Positions 1 through 11,218 of a stretch of DNA of 64,000 nt are shown here, in pieces (the stretch's first letter is position 1; each line of letters opens with the position of its first letter). Below the pieces are notes generated by a model. It worked only from the letters and a program-made list of their open reading frames with translations. It had not been told where the DNA came from and did no database searches. Made by a program: the position numbers and the translations under genes. Source of the stretch: Juglans regia (lineage: Eukaryota > Streptophyta > Magnoliopsida > Fagales > Juglandaceae); the NCBI RefSeq assembly GCF_001411555.2, contig NC_049912.1, forward strand, positions 28,311,514 to 28,375,513, given 5' to 3'.

Positions 1-308
1 CTCTGACAGCTTCGAACCATTAAACTAAAAGTTATAGAACATAACAAATGGGTTTGCTTTTATAACGTATGGATTTCACATATGTTACTTTTGATGTTTA
101 CAAGGGGCTGTCTGGGTGCAATGGTATAGACTTGGCAACTGTAAAAAGAATGGAAGAGTGGGACCATATCCAACCCACCCCTCTTGAGTGGGATCAGCGC
201 TGGATAACAACCCTTTTAGTTCATTTTGATGGTCTACTTTGAATATTAACACATCGTGTTGAAGTTTCATGAGCTGCTGTTTCTTGATTTTAATGCTAAT
301 GAATGCAG

Positions 309-363
309 GAAATTTTGGGAGGTGGAATTCCAAGAGGGAGTTTAAGGTCAAGGCCTCTGTCAT
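309..363 (+). CDS. possible 3'-terminal exon of an unknown upstream gene (weak)
   Basis: An AATGCAG acceptor ends at 308 and is followed by a short open stretch in the frame EILGGGIPRGSLRSRPLS, closed by TAA at 361-363. The basic, glycine- and serine-rich tail looks more protein-like than its surroundings, which would fit the last coding exon of a gene entering from the left edge. I do not recognise the protein. No upstream exon can be confirmed in the first 300 bases, and the pyrimidine tract before the acceptor is poor. It may be chance. Confidence 0.22.
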
Positions 364-2633
364 AACAACTTGTTTTTATTTTAATGGCCTATATCATAAG
401 TCAGCTAGATGCATAGCTCAGTTTGTATTTGAACTTGGATTCCATTTTCTGTTATGAATTGTGAACTTATATCGGATGAAATTTCTTCAGTGAACGTTGT
501 TTCATAACCAACTTATATCGGATTAAAGAGCTTTCCGGATTGGCCTTGATCTGGATTTGGTCAAACCCGTCCCTAGTTTTGATGAAACTTGTCCTATGCT
601 TAGGAAATGAAAAATGTCGTCTATACTTATAACTTTGCTTATAGATATGCCAACTATTGAAAATTTTGTAAATTTTAAAATTTGAAATTTAAATTTAAAT
701 TTGTGAATAGTGATTGATAAGAAAAAATTTTCTTTGGGACGAATGCTATGCACTGTAGAGTTATCATTTTTTAATATACTCTTAACACTGTAGAGTTATC
801 ATTTTTGCATTTCGAAAATTCTCTCTTGCTACCACGTTCTAAAGTTTTTATTTTTATTTTAAAAAAACACACTTCACGATTTCCTTTCTAAGTAATGCTA
901 AGTACAAGCTTTTTAGATTATAAAAAAAAAATCAATCTCACTATAAAGAGAGTAGGATTTTTTGTACACTTTTACGGTAGTCTATTTTTTATAAAATGAC
1001 TGCGCAGAATTTGTACAAATCATTTACTCAATTACAGAATTGTAGACAAGTTTTTGCTTGTCGACAAGGGCAAGACGGAGACTCCTAAAAGGAAGGTTCT
1101 TAAGAAATTATTCAAGCTCTGGCATCTTTGAAGCTTAGAACTATACTCGCACAATCAAAACTCAAGAGGTAACGATTAAACACTTTCCCATGAAACAGCA
1201 AATGCATGAAAATCCGAAGAAAAGCTCGACACTCATTAGTAAGGTAACAAGATAAATGTGAGATCCAGTCGAATTTTCAACAGATCAACCTTACTGAACA
1301 AAGCCTAGAATTAGCCATTGTCACTAAAGAAGAAATTCCGAATGAGTAAAAACAAGCTGCAAAAAAAGAAAAAAAAGCTACTTTCACCTGGGGTTGGGGA
1401 ACCCGGCATACATGGCCATCCACGTGTACAAAATGAAATAGGACATTTCATTTATACTCAAAATCACTACGATTTGATTCAAACATGAAGACAAAACAAA
1501 GAACTGAAGGAGCACAGCTTTGGGAGCAAGCTTTCCTTTCCCACATAGAACACGAAGATCAGGTTCTTCGTGTAGACCTATTTTTTTCTTCTCACTTCTT
1601 CTTTCCATCTACTGTGCATCTTCTCATCTTCATCTTCTCACTTTTTTCACAACACTCTCATTTGATTTGCAGCATAAATTATAGAATGGAACTCACTCAA
1701 TTATAGAATGGAACTCACTCAGCATAAATTGTAAAAATGAAACGAAGTGTTTCGTTCAAATTTGGTACCCTCTCATATTCTTATTCTCATCTTCTCCTTT
1801 GCATTTTGTTTTCATCTTCTTCTCATCTGAAACACAGCACTCCCTTTCGTATACCCACATAACAGATTTGGCTTCGGGAGCAAGTTTCTTCACAGACATA
1901 GGGCTTTCGCGCCTGGGATTGAATCTTCTGCAGCCTCGATAAGATGCTAAATGAAACTCTTCGACTTGTCCATGGCTTTTTGTGGTTTCAAATACTAGGC
2001 CATAGAAGATAATAAATAAAAAAATTGAAAAAGGCAACCACTTTGCAGAATTGTGGGTTGGAGGATTTGCTTTTGAGACCCATTTTGGCACTGGCTGGGA
2101 TGGTGGGTTTCCTTTGCTTCTAAAATCTTTTTTTTTTTTTAAATAATAATACCAACTAACGTGGTACTAAGCACGTCAGCCGATTCCCCAACAGGTACCC
2201 AACGCCGAGTACCTATAGCAGAATTGAAAAAAGAAACAAATACATCGATGGAAATGTACCACAAATTTACAAAAGAAAACGGAAATGGAGACTAGAGAGA
2301 GTGGGAGACAGACAGAGTCGATGGGTCCTCTTTAGAGAGAGAGAGAGAGAGAGAGAGAAGCACAACTTTAACAGCAATGCAACAAAGCCATTCATAACCT
2401 CTTTCAATCGTACAGCAATATGCAAATCAACACATAATCAATGAAAGAACCAAAGAGCAGTGGACTAAACAGAGGATGAAACCCCCATTATCTCTTCAGA
2501 ATTCATACTTAACAGCAAAAGCAGTTGATTTAACTTCTGTAGAATGTTTTTGCTTCCAATTGGAGTAAACAGGGATGTCCTTCGTAGTCAAGGGTATTTA
2601 TCAGAGCTATACGCTACTATGATGCAGAATGTT
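364..2633. other. intergenic, no gene recognised
   Basis: This is AT-rich DNA with homopolymer runs, a small tandem duplication of a TAGAATGGAACTCACTCA unit near 1682-1721 and a GA dinucleotide microsatellite at about 2333-2358. A 111-codon minus-strand frame at 1756-2091 matches nothing I know and has no other gene-like features. The right end abuts the target-site duplication of the LINE. Confidence 0.5.
2333..2358. repeat. (GA)n microsatellite
   Basis: About 13 uninterrupted AG dinucleotides are read directly in the sequence. Confidence 0.9.
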
Positions 2634-2757
2634 AAGGTGACAATCATTTTTTTTTTATCAGTAAAAAGTAGTTATCATTAAATATGAATGAAGATAGGCA
2701 TAGCCTATGTACACAGGAAGTATACAATAGAAAACACCTAAATACATTCTTAATAAA

Positions 2758-5700
2758 CTAAGTTATGGCTAAGAACTCCTGTACACTAATTCCATTAAGA
2801 ACAATAGCTGAAAACCATAAAAGTAAAGTGTGCAGAAAAAAATTCTGTAGCTCCTCCTTTGTTCACTCCTTATCTTTAAAACAACGTGCATTCCTTTCCA
2901 TCCAAATACACCACATTATGCATAACGGGATCATTTTCCAAGCTGCTGCTACCTGAGAACAGCCTTCTAAACCCTTCCAGCAAGCAAGTAGATCAACCAC
3001 CTTTTCCGGCATAACCCACGCAACATCGACTCTACTAAATATCCCATTCCACAACTCTCTCGTCACCTCACAATGCAATAAAAGATGGTCCACTGATTCA
3101 CCATGGTTTTTGCACAAATAACACCAATCCAACACAATGAGACCCCTCCTCCTTAAATTGTCCGTGGTTAGAATTTTTCCTAATGCAGCAGTCCACACAA
3201 AGAACGCTACTTTGGAAGGAACTCGTGACCTCCAAACACTTTTCCACGGGAACTGTACATTACCTTGCGACGTCAGAATTTTATAATAAGTTTTGATTGA
3301 GAACTTCTTATTGTCCTTACACCTCCATTGAAACCTGTCATCCTGTGCCGTTAAACTTTCTGAAGAGTAGATCAAGCTGAAAAATTCAGAAACCATGGTC
3401 ATCTCCCAATCATGATTGGCCCGAGTGAATAAGATATTCCACTGATACGAGTCTTGGGCAGACACAAATAAATCCGCTATTGAAGCCTCCCTATTTACCG
3501 CAATGTTATAGAGGGCTGGGAAGGCTCTCTCCAAAGTCTGCTCTCCACACCAAATATCCTGCCAAAATTTGATGCGTGTGCCCTGTCCGACCACACATCT
3601 AGTGTTATTTTTAAAGCATTGCCATCCCCCCCTTATATATTTCCACAAACCCACACCATGCCCCCCCCTCACTTCGTTAGTGCACCAACCCCCCCAAGCA
3701 CCTCCATATCTTGAGTCTACAACTTCCTTCCACAAAGACTCCCCTTCTTCTTGATACCTCCATAGCCACTTCCCCAAAAGAACTTTATTGAAGGTCCTTA
3801 AATTGCGCAATCCCAAACCACCACTCGAAATAGGGGAACAAACTTTATTCCAATGCACTAAGTGGAATTTAGTTTCTTCCCCTAGACCTCCCCACAAGAA
3901 AGCCCGGAATAACTTCTCGATACGATGCGCCACCCCTGCCGGCAACGGAAATAAAGATAGAAAATAAGTTGGGAGATTAGATAAAGTACTCATGATCAAT
4001 GTAAGTCGCCCTCCCTTTGATAGATACAATCGTTTCCACCCAACCAACCGTTTCTCCACTCTTTCAATAATACCTTCCCAAATACCTCTAGCTTTGAAAT
4101 TAGCCCCCAAAGGAAGGCCCAAATATTTCATAGGCAAAGAACCCACTTCACACCCCAACGTTTCTGCTAGTAGATTGATATGAGGCACCACTCCCACCGC
4201 TACCATCTCAGATTTGCCCAAATTAACCTTGAGACCCGTCACAGCCTCAAAACACAACAAAAGTGCTCTTATGGCTTGGATTTGACCCAACTCCGCTTCA
4301 CAAAAGAACAGTGTATCATCTGCAAATAAAAGATGTGAGATCATAACAGAGCCATAAGTACCATTGCCTGCCGAAAAGCCCACCATAAAACCTCCATCTA
4401 CAACTGCCTTCACCATCCGACCTAGTGCCTCCATAACAATTACGAATAGAAATGGAGACAACGGGTCCCCCTGTCTCAACCCGCGTGAGCTATTGAAGAA
4501 ACCCACCGGGGTACCATTAACAAGCACTAAAAAACGCACAGTAGTTATGCAAAATCGAATCCATGAAATCCACCTGTTCCCGAAACCACATCTCCCAAGT
4601 AAGTAAAGGAGAAAATCCCAATTTACATGATCATAGGCTTTCTCCATATCTAGCTTACAGAGTATGCCTGATTTACCCTCCTTTAACCTCTGATCCAAAC
4701 ACTCATTAGCTACAAGCACTGAGTCAAGTATCTGCCTCCCCCGAACAAATGCATTTTGAGGTTTCGAAATGATTTGCTCCATTACCACACTTAATCGATT
4801 AGCCAGAACCTTCGAGATGATTTTGTACACCCCACTCACTAGGCTATTGAGGCGAAAGTCATCAACTTCCACCACTCCCTGTTTTTTCGGAACAAGGACT
4901 ATGAATGTCGCGTTTAAGCACTTTTCAAACTTTTGGAAAGTATGAAATTCAACAAAGACCCGCATAATATCACCTTTCACAATATCCCAACAATGCTGGA
5001 AAAACCCCATCGAAAACCCATTCGGCCCCGGAGTTTTGTCTTTGGCCATATTTCTAATGGCCTTATGCACCTCATCTTCTTCAAAGGGTCTTTCCAATCA
5101 GCTCACACTCTGCGTATCAATGGACTCAAAAGGCAGACCATCGAGCTTTGGCCTCCAACCAAACGTCTCCGTTAGCAGATTCTTATAGTAGTTCACAATG
5201 TGATTCTCTAGATCAAGGGGAGAAGAAAGTACTTGATTACCTGCTGTAAGAGTCTCAATAGTGTTGTTGCGCCTATGAGAATTGGCCACCCTATGGAAAA
5301 ACTTCGTACATTTATCCCCTTCTTTTAACCAAAGGGCCCTGGATTTTTGACGCCACGATGTTTCCTCCATCAACAAGACCCTCTCCAATTCAGTCACCAC
5401 CACACTCTTCCTCAACAAAGCTTCTTCAGAGGCATTTCCCAACAACAATTGTTCCTCCAATTCCTGAAGTTCCTCCAAAAGGATTGTCTTCTGATTATCA
5501 ATATTGCCAAAAACTTCCATGTTCCACCTCCTTAAATCTTGCTTCAAGGCCTTTAGCTTACCTGCAAGAATGAAACTAGGGGTACCTGAGAACTGATAAG
5601 AAGACCACCAGTTACGAACTTTCTCAGCAAAACCGTCCACTGCTAACCACATATTTTCGAACTTGAAATACTGACGACCCCTATTAATGCCTCCACAATC

Positions 5701-6387
5701 TAACATAATAGGAAAATGATTCGAACAAACTCGGGCCAACCTCTTTTGATACAACTCCGAATAATGGGCTTCCCAAGAAGGAGAGACAAGAAACCTATCC
5801 AATCTCGACCATCTCCTACTGTTAGACCATGTGTACTCACCCCCAGCAAGCGGAAGATCCATTAGATCCAAATCAAACATGAACTCGGAAAACTCCTCCA
5901 TGGTTATAGTGTGACGAGTATTCCCGGATCGCTCGCTTGGAAAACGTATGATATTGAAATCCCCGCCCATACACCACGGCACATCCCATAGATAATAAAC
6001 CCCCGCCAACTCCTCCCACATCCTGCTCCTTTCTCTTTCTAAATTTGGCCCATATATGCCTGCATATGCCCATTCCCACTCGTCTACTACACTTTTAAAT
6101 AAACAAGCTACTGAAAAAGTCCCAACACACTCCTCTACCTCCTCCACAACTCTTTTATCCCACATCAAAAGCACCCAACCCGATGCTCCATCCGACGCCA
6201 AGTATGACCAACCCACATAAGAACAACCTCATAAACTACGGATAAGTCTTCGATCAACGATCCTTAACTTTGTTTCTTGAAGACGCACCATATCCGCCTT
6301 CCACATTCGCAACAAAGATTTTATTCGAAGGCGCTTGTTGCGATCATTAAGCCCCCGCACATTCCATGAGAGGATCTTAGGTTTCAT
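2758..6387 (-). pseudogene. LINE ORF2: endonuclease-reverse transcriptase, three in-frame stops
   Basis: The single frame starts at ATG 6387 (MKPKILSWNVRGLN, typical of the apurinic-type endonuclease N terminus) and would end at TAG 2758-2760. TGA stops interrupt it at 6229-6231, 5098-5100 and 2863-2865, with no frameshift between them. The endonuclease lies at about 6387-5500. The reverse transcriptase lies at about 5000-4100, with LRQGDPLSPFLF and the catalytic FADD box. A zinc-binding region of the zf-RVT type (WCYLCKNHGESVDHLLLHC) follows near 3060-3140. ORF2 overlaps the end of ORF1 by 11 bases in another frame. The stops fit TGG to TGA (twice) and CGA to TGA, inferred from conserved residues at those positions in related elements. 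Confidence 0.9.
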
Positions 6388-8211
6388 GAACAATGGTTAA
6401 CCCCCTCCCTTTCGTTCTACCCTTACTGCCACTTCCCTCCTTCACATCATAATTTATAGAGCATTGTAGTCTTTTAAGTTCCCTATCTCTCTTTACCGCC
6501 AACTTCAATCTACTCTCTTCAATGGCAATAATAAGAGCTCTAAACTGCTCTTCAAAACCTGTACAGGACACCCCAGCCCAAACTTGCAACTCCTCCACTT
6601 TCTTGAAAACCCAGTCTGGAATTTCAGAGTTGTGACTAGGATGGAGCACTCGTAAAGGTTCAACATCTCTTCTATCTATGCATACTTCTTCGCATATGAC
6701 CAGCTGCGTATCGTCAACTTCTGATTCCTTTGTTACTGATCTTACTTCTTCTTCCTTCCGACAGTGTGAGTCAACACTATTTGGACCCACTACTTCACCA
6801 GCCATCACTTGTAAGTCGCTGAGAAGGTTCTGAGCCACCACTACTTCTCCTTCGTCGCTGGTAAGGTCCTGTAACAACCCACTCTCCTCAATCGCACAAA
6901 CTTCCAGCCCCATTGGTGTGTAACAAGAGTCGCCAGCCTCCATCGCACCTCTCTGTGCTAGATCCGAGAGATTTGACTCAACAATGGCCGTGATAGTACT
7001 CTTTCTTAGGGCATCAGGCTCTGTTTCGATTTCCGCACGCATCATCGCCTCCACAGATTGAGCAACTGACCCTGTAACGGTATCGCTGCCCTCCGTCGCA
7101 GCTTTCTGTGCAAGGTCCGTGACATTTGCCCCAACTTCAGCCGTGTTTTTGCTCTTTTTTGGAATCTCGGACATTGTCGCAAACTCTACCAGCATCGTCG
7201 TTGCCGCCGTAAGGGCTCCCACCTCCGACGAGGTTGTCTGAGACAACTCCGATAGCGTCGGCTCGGCCTCACCCCCCGATGGGCCAGCTTCCTCCTCTTG
7301 GAAGCGATGGCTCGTCTTCCTCCAGAACGGGCCAAATCTGTTTTGGTCTTTGCTGGGTTGAGGCCCAGTCTCGAGGCCCGTGGCCCATACCCTGACCCGA
7401 CAGTCTTCCTCTTCCCTTTCCTTATCCACTCCCTTTCCCTTCCCCTTATCGCTGGGCTCTCTGGCCCATTGGCCTTCAAACTCCCATCCCTGACCCAAGC
7501 CCAACTCCCTCAACCCATTTACTTCAACACAGCGTTTAAGCCATCCCACTTTATAAGTTAGTTCTCCCAATTGCTTCTCCATATCACATAAAGCCTTCAG
7601 CACATTTTCTTCTTTCAGAGCAACAGGAAATCTGCCATCTCCATACCGTAACTGATCATTACCCAAAGAAGTGACAGGACCTTGCTTCAGCAGACCTACT
7701 TTCTCTGCCCATTTCACGTCTCGAGTCCTCTCCACCTCTCTGCTACCTCGAACAACATCACTGTAGGATCCTAAATTCATATTCTGTAGAGTCGTGGCTG
7801 GTGGAAACAGTCGTGGCTGGTGGAAACAGTCGTGAACCACCACTATTTCCAACTTCCTTCAGCACCACCACGAGTTTTTTCCACCCCACTCTATCCCTGT
7901 CCCCTGGTATAAAGATGAAGTTCCGGCGTCCCCCTCCACCATACTCCACCAACGCCATATATTCTCCCCTAGAGTTGATGCAACGTTGAGCGATGTATCC
8001 CCTATCCCCATCCCTGTGGCCAGTGTAGAAGCCCTTTCCCTCCCCCCTTCAAGCACTCCTCCAAAGCCTTGTAAAACCAACGTACAGTCCCCAACCCCAA
8101 CCTCATCTTTTTTACCACTTTCCACCCCTTCTCTTTAAGACACACAAACCTCCCATCCCTTGACACCTCGAATAGTTTTGATTCTATACTGATTCCTTTT
8201 ATGGAAGTCAT
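6377..8211 (-). pseudogene. LINE ORF1 (nucleic-acid-binding, gag-like), frameshifted
   Basis: The probable start is ATG at 8211 (MTSIKGISIESKLFEVSRDG). Reading continues through three frames. One shift lies in the purine-rich run around 8030-8060. A second is caused by a 19-bp tandem duplication at 7791-7828. The last frame runs to TAA at 6377-6379. The product is acidic, rich in Glu and Ser, and has no zinc knuckle that I can see. Its position before an endonuclease-RT ORF identifies it as ORF1. The homology is inferred from context and general resemblance to plant LINE ORF1 proteins. Confidence 0.75.
7791..7828. repeat. 19-bp tandem duplication inside LINE ORF1
   Basis: The unit GTCGTGGCTGGTGGAAACA occurs twice, head to tail, and a partial third copy (GTCGTG) follows. 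Nineteen is not a multiple of three, so the duplication shifts the ORF1 frame. Confidence 0.9.
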
Positions 8212-8822
8212 TTTGTACTAGAGCAAAAAATTCAGCAATGGTGCAACACACCAGAAAATCTAACTACTCACCTCAAGCAGAAGAAGGTGACAATCATGAA
8301 TGCATTTATGGCAACAAACCGCTCAAACTGGCAGTCCTGCTTAAAAAGCTAAAGGCAAGATGAACCATTCTTTGATGAGTGATGAAATTAAAAAAAAAAA
8401 TAGTAGTCAAGAAAAAACATGAACAGACGGATATTTGCAATATAACTTCCATCATAAAGCATACATATGTGCGTGATAGCCACAACCATTTAAAGAACTC
8501 TCATTTCAAAACCTCCTGATGCTTTTTTTTTTTTTTTAGCTCTCAAATTGAGGGGATATTCTTTCTGTTCATACTCGACATCAACACCTAATTATTGGAA
8601 ACAGTGGCATATTAGACTCTCTTGTTCTTTTCTTTCTCTTTTTTGTAATTCCTCAATTGTACAATATGCGAGCAAACTATTCATGGTTCGATGTATGCAA
8701 TACGTAGTCTCTCCACTTCCAACAATTGCAGAAGCTTGTTCAATTCACCCACCAAGCTATTGAAGGACCTCATCAGATGCTTCATTGTTTGATATCACAA
8801 AGGATCAAAATGTAATGTCATA

Positions 8823-8964
8823 AGCAGAAGTTTGTGAAATAATAAAAAAGAATAACAAAAAATATAATTATCATATGATGCCATATAATAATTAGCAGAA
8901 GTTTGTGAAATAATAAAAAAGAATAACAAAAATATAATTATCATATGATGCCATATAATAATTA
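8823..8964. repeat. 71-bp tandem duplication (two copies)
   Basis: The unit beginning AGCAGAAGTTTGTGAAATAA at 8823 recurs at 8894. Both copies end in ATGCCATATAATAATT, and they are almost identical apart from one A-run length difference. Confidence 0.9.
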
Positions 8965-10023
8965 AAGAACACCATGTCCCGACAATCATGTTGCACTTAC
9001 TGAATCATGCCATGTTGAGCACACAGAATACCAGAATGGTTAACAAGAGTGTATAACCGAAAATAAACTCTTGAAACAAATCAAAACACAGAACTAGCAA
9101 GTCTTAAATTACAGAAAGATGTGTGCCAGCATCTACAATGTTCAAATATCATTAATTAGATGTTAAAGTAGTAGCTCATATGTGCAAGCACTTAAGCTGC
9201 TCGTGATATGCATTACTTATGATTTCGATGTACAAAGCAAATAAAAGGAAAAAAGATGCATTATGCCAAGAGTTTCTCTTGTATTGAGAAAGATGGTCTG
9301 TTACCCTAATGGTGAATAAATAATATGTGAATAGTAAATCTTGCATAGAATATTCAATTGTGCTATAACCAGAAACATACAGAATGAGGTGACTCTTGCT
9401 CTTTTGGATGCGTCTTCTTCCATTGATGAACAACCATTAAAAATGTTTGTATGTTGTTAGCCCTTTAGCCTTCAAGAAAGAGTTGGGAAGAAAAAATATT
9501 TTAAGCAACTCATAACTAGCAGTTGTAAGAGATTGTTCCAAGAATATAGGAATGAGGCATGATCAAACTTTATCACACAGATCCAAGGCAAGGGAAGTAG
9601 CTAAAATAATAATTATGTATCAGCTTACCTTAAGTTACAGAATTAAAATAACTGCTTCAGCTCGACGTTTTAGGAATACCTCAAAAATTTAAAACTAGGA
9701 TGACATAACCATCGGTCCATCAAACAATCCTAGAAAAAACTTACTTATGAACCCAGGATCATCCATTTTTCAAATTTAATCAGAGCAATCATGCATAATA
9801 TTATCACATGCCCGATGTAAAACAAGAAGTTCTTCAATAAATCCATCAAGACAGAAATGAATGGGAAGTTTTACATGCTCAGAAAACAGTGCAGAAAGGA
9901 AAAAATTAGAACATCACAAGCCCTGAAAAATGAACAAAACAGTCAAAGTATGACGCCCCAAGCAGCTTTAACTTGTAGAAGATGTTTCACTGCCTAATCC
10001 TAAATCAAAAGACTCCATTTTCA

Positions 10024-10242
10024 TCAATAAACATCAAAACCACGTAGCATCATTCCCTTTGTTATGTTAAAACCAAAAACAGTATTCTTTCTTATGAAGC
10101 GGAATCTTGGAGACCCTGTAAACGCACCAAGTGATTTAGCCAGATAAACTCCAAACCCAACTAACCCTCCGACATCAGTAAACCAAAACACGGTAATTGC
10201 TAGAAGTGTAAAGGCAATAAGAAAAGTTGTGAAGAAGCACAC
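10024..10242 (-). CDS. unrecognised 72-codon hydrophobic ORF (weak)
   Basis: The frame opens with a membrane-like stretch (CFFTTFLIAFTLLAITVFWF) and continues with FTDVGGLVGFGVYLAKSLGAF and a basic tail, ending in TGA or TAA near 10024. It is longer and less AT-driven than expected for this flank, so it could be an exon or a decayed exon. I recognise no family and see no convincing partner exons. It lies 150 bases downstream of the CAF1 stop on the same strand and may be 3' UTR. Confidence 0.2.
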   Translation of the reverse strand: MCFFTTFLIAFTLLAITVFWFTDVGGLVGFGVYLAKSLGAFTGSPRFRFIRKNTVFGFNITKGMMLRGFDVY

Positions 10243-10393
10243 AAGAACTATCCAATATAAAATATCCCTAAATTAAGAAACTTTGTTGCCAAAAAGTGCA
10301 CAATAGAGATGTGTATATATGAGACAAACATACAGCTAAAACCACATGATTCTAATCTCTTCATCTCTTGTTTATTTATTTTTGTTTCTCTTT

Positions 10394-11218
10394 TCAAAGA
10401 GTATTCTGTCCATTCTCGACACCTAAACCGTACAATACACCAGCATACTTCTCCAGGGAACCGCTAAAGAAATTATCCTTCAACTTCCTGAAGGCACATG
10501 ACGTGAGCAAACTATCCGAACCCGCCTGGTGACAAACCCCGACTCGCTCCACCTCCAACAACTCCGCCAACTTATTCAACCCACCGTGCAAACTATTGCA
10601 AAACTTCATCAAGTGCTTGATATCATACACCGTCGGAAAATACATGTTAATCAAATTAAAGAACTCCACCTGCGTATCTGGCAGATTCCGACACGTCAGA
10701 AGCTTGAGCAAGTACCCGAAGTCGTACCCGCTGTGAAAAGTCACCCAGTGGACGCTGTCGTTCAAGACGACGCCGGAGGACATTAGCAACTCGCCGAAGC
10801 GCACTGCATCGACGCCCCTCTCGTTGTTCAACATGAAATTGATGCCGCTCTGGCGAAGGAGCTCGATGGAATCGTTGGCGAAGACGTCCGATTTGGGATC
10901 GAACTCCCGGAAATTGAATTGCCAGATGAAGTGCTGACCGGTCCCGCAGGTGGGTAGGTCGCCGCGCTCGTCGGAGAAGGTGAGCCCCAGCTGGATCAGC
11001 TTGAGCACGTCCACGTTGTCCTTTAGGGTCTGGTAGTGGTACTCGTAGTTGGACCCGAAGTTCCCGACGGGACGTAGAACAATCCCGGGGAACTCCGTGT
11101 CCATCGCCACATACGGGAAGTCATCCACGATCTCTCGGATCAGGGCGAACTCCGCTTCGAGATTCTCGGCCCATACTTCGCGGATCTCTATTGTCTCGCT
11201 TTTCGGTAGCAGATGCAT
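10394..11218 (-). CDS. CAF1: CCR4-associated factor 1 (CAF1/POP2) deadenylase
   Basis: This intronless gene encodes 274 residues, the usual length for plant CAF1. The protein is the DEDDh-type 3'-5' exoribonuclease of the CCR4-NOT complex and shortens mRNA poly(A) tails in the cytoplasm. The catalytic residues are all visible: D40 and E42 in MDTEFPG, D166 in [10 protein letters not shown], and H230 and D235 in [26 protein letters not shown] is a typical plant N terminus, which supports the ATG at 11218. It is transcribed away from the eS12 gene. Among Arabidopsis homologues it should be closest to the homolog 2/6/7 group, which is also intronless and sits beside an eS12 gene. That last point is recalled knowledge. 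Confidence 0.96.
   Translation of the reverse strand: MHLLPKSETIEIREVWAENLEAEFALIREIVDDFPYVAMDTEFPGIVLRPVGNFGSNYEYHYQTLKDNVDVLKLIQLGLTFSDERGDLPTCGTGQHFIWQFNFREFDPKSDVFANDSIELLRQSGINFMLNNERGVDAVRFGELLMSSGVVLNDSVHWVTFHSGYDFGYLLKLLTCRNLPDTQVEFFNLINMYFPTVYDIKHLMKFCNSLHGGLNKLAELLEVERVGVCHQAGSDSLLTSCAFRKLKDNFFSGSLEKYAGVLYGLGVENGQNTL

Larger units (their letters stand above)
2648..8282 (-). mobile_element. full-length LINE (L1-like non-LTR retrotransposon)
   Basis: A minus-strand element of about 5.6 kb is flanked by a perfect 14-bp direct repeat, AAGGTGACAATCAT, at 2634-2647 and 8283-8296. I read this as the target-site duplication. The 3' end on the minus strand is a poly-A tract (the T run at 2648-2656). 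ORF1 (about 8211-6377) is followed by ORF2 (6387-2758), which encodes an endonuclease and a reverse transcriptase. That is the order of plant L1-type LINEs. The 14-bp duplication and A tail fit target-primed reverse transcription. Both ORFs are broken, so this copy could not make its own machinery. Confidence 0.93.
8297..10393. other. intergenic / 3' flank of CAF1, no gene recognised
   Basis: AT-rich DNA downstream of CAF1, which is on the minus strand. It holds a 71-bp tandem duplication at 8823-8964 and a 72-codon hydrophobic minus-strand frame at 10024-10242. The part nearest 10393 probably includes the CAF1 3' UTR. No polyadenylation signal stands out. Confidence 0.5.

Noticed and set aside
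1756..2091. 111-codon minus-strand ORF
   Set aside because: No recognisable domain, no splice context and composition like the surrounding repeats.
7186..7561. Arg- and Pro-rich open frames on both strands around 7.2-7.5 kb
   Set aside because: They are alternative frames of LINE ORF1, driven by its GC-rich stretch.
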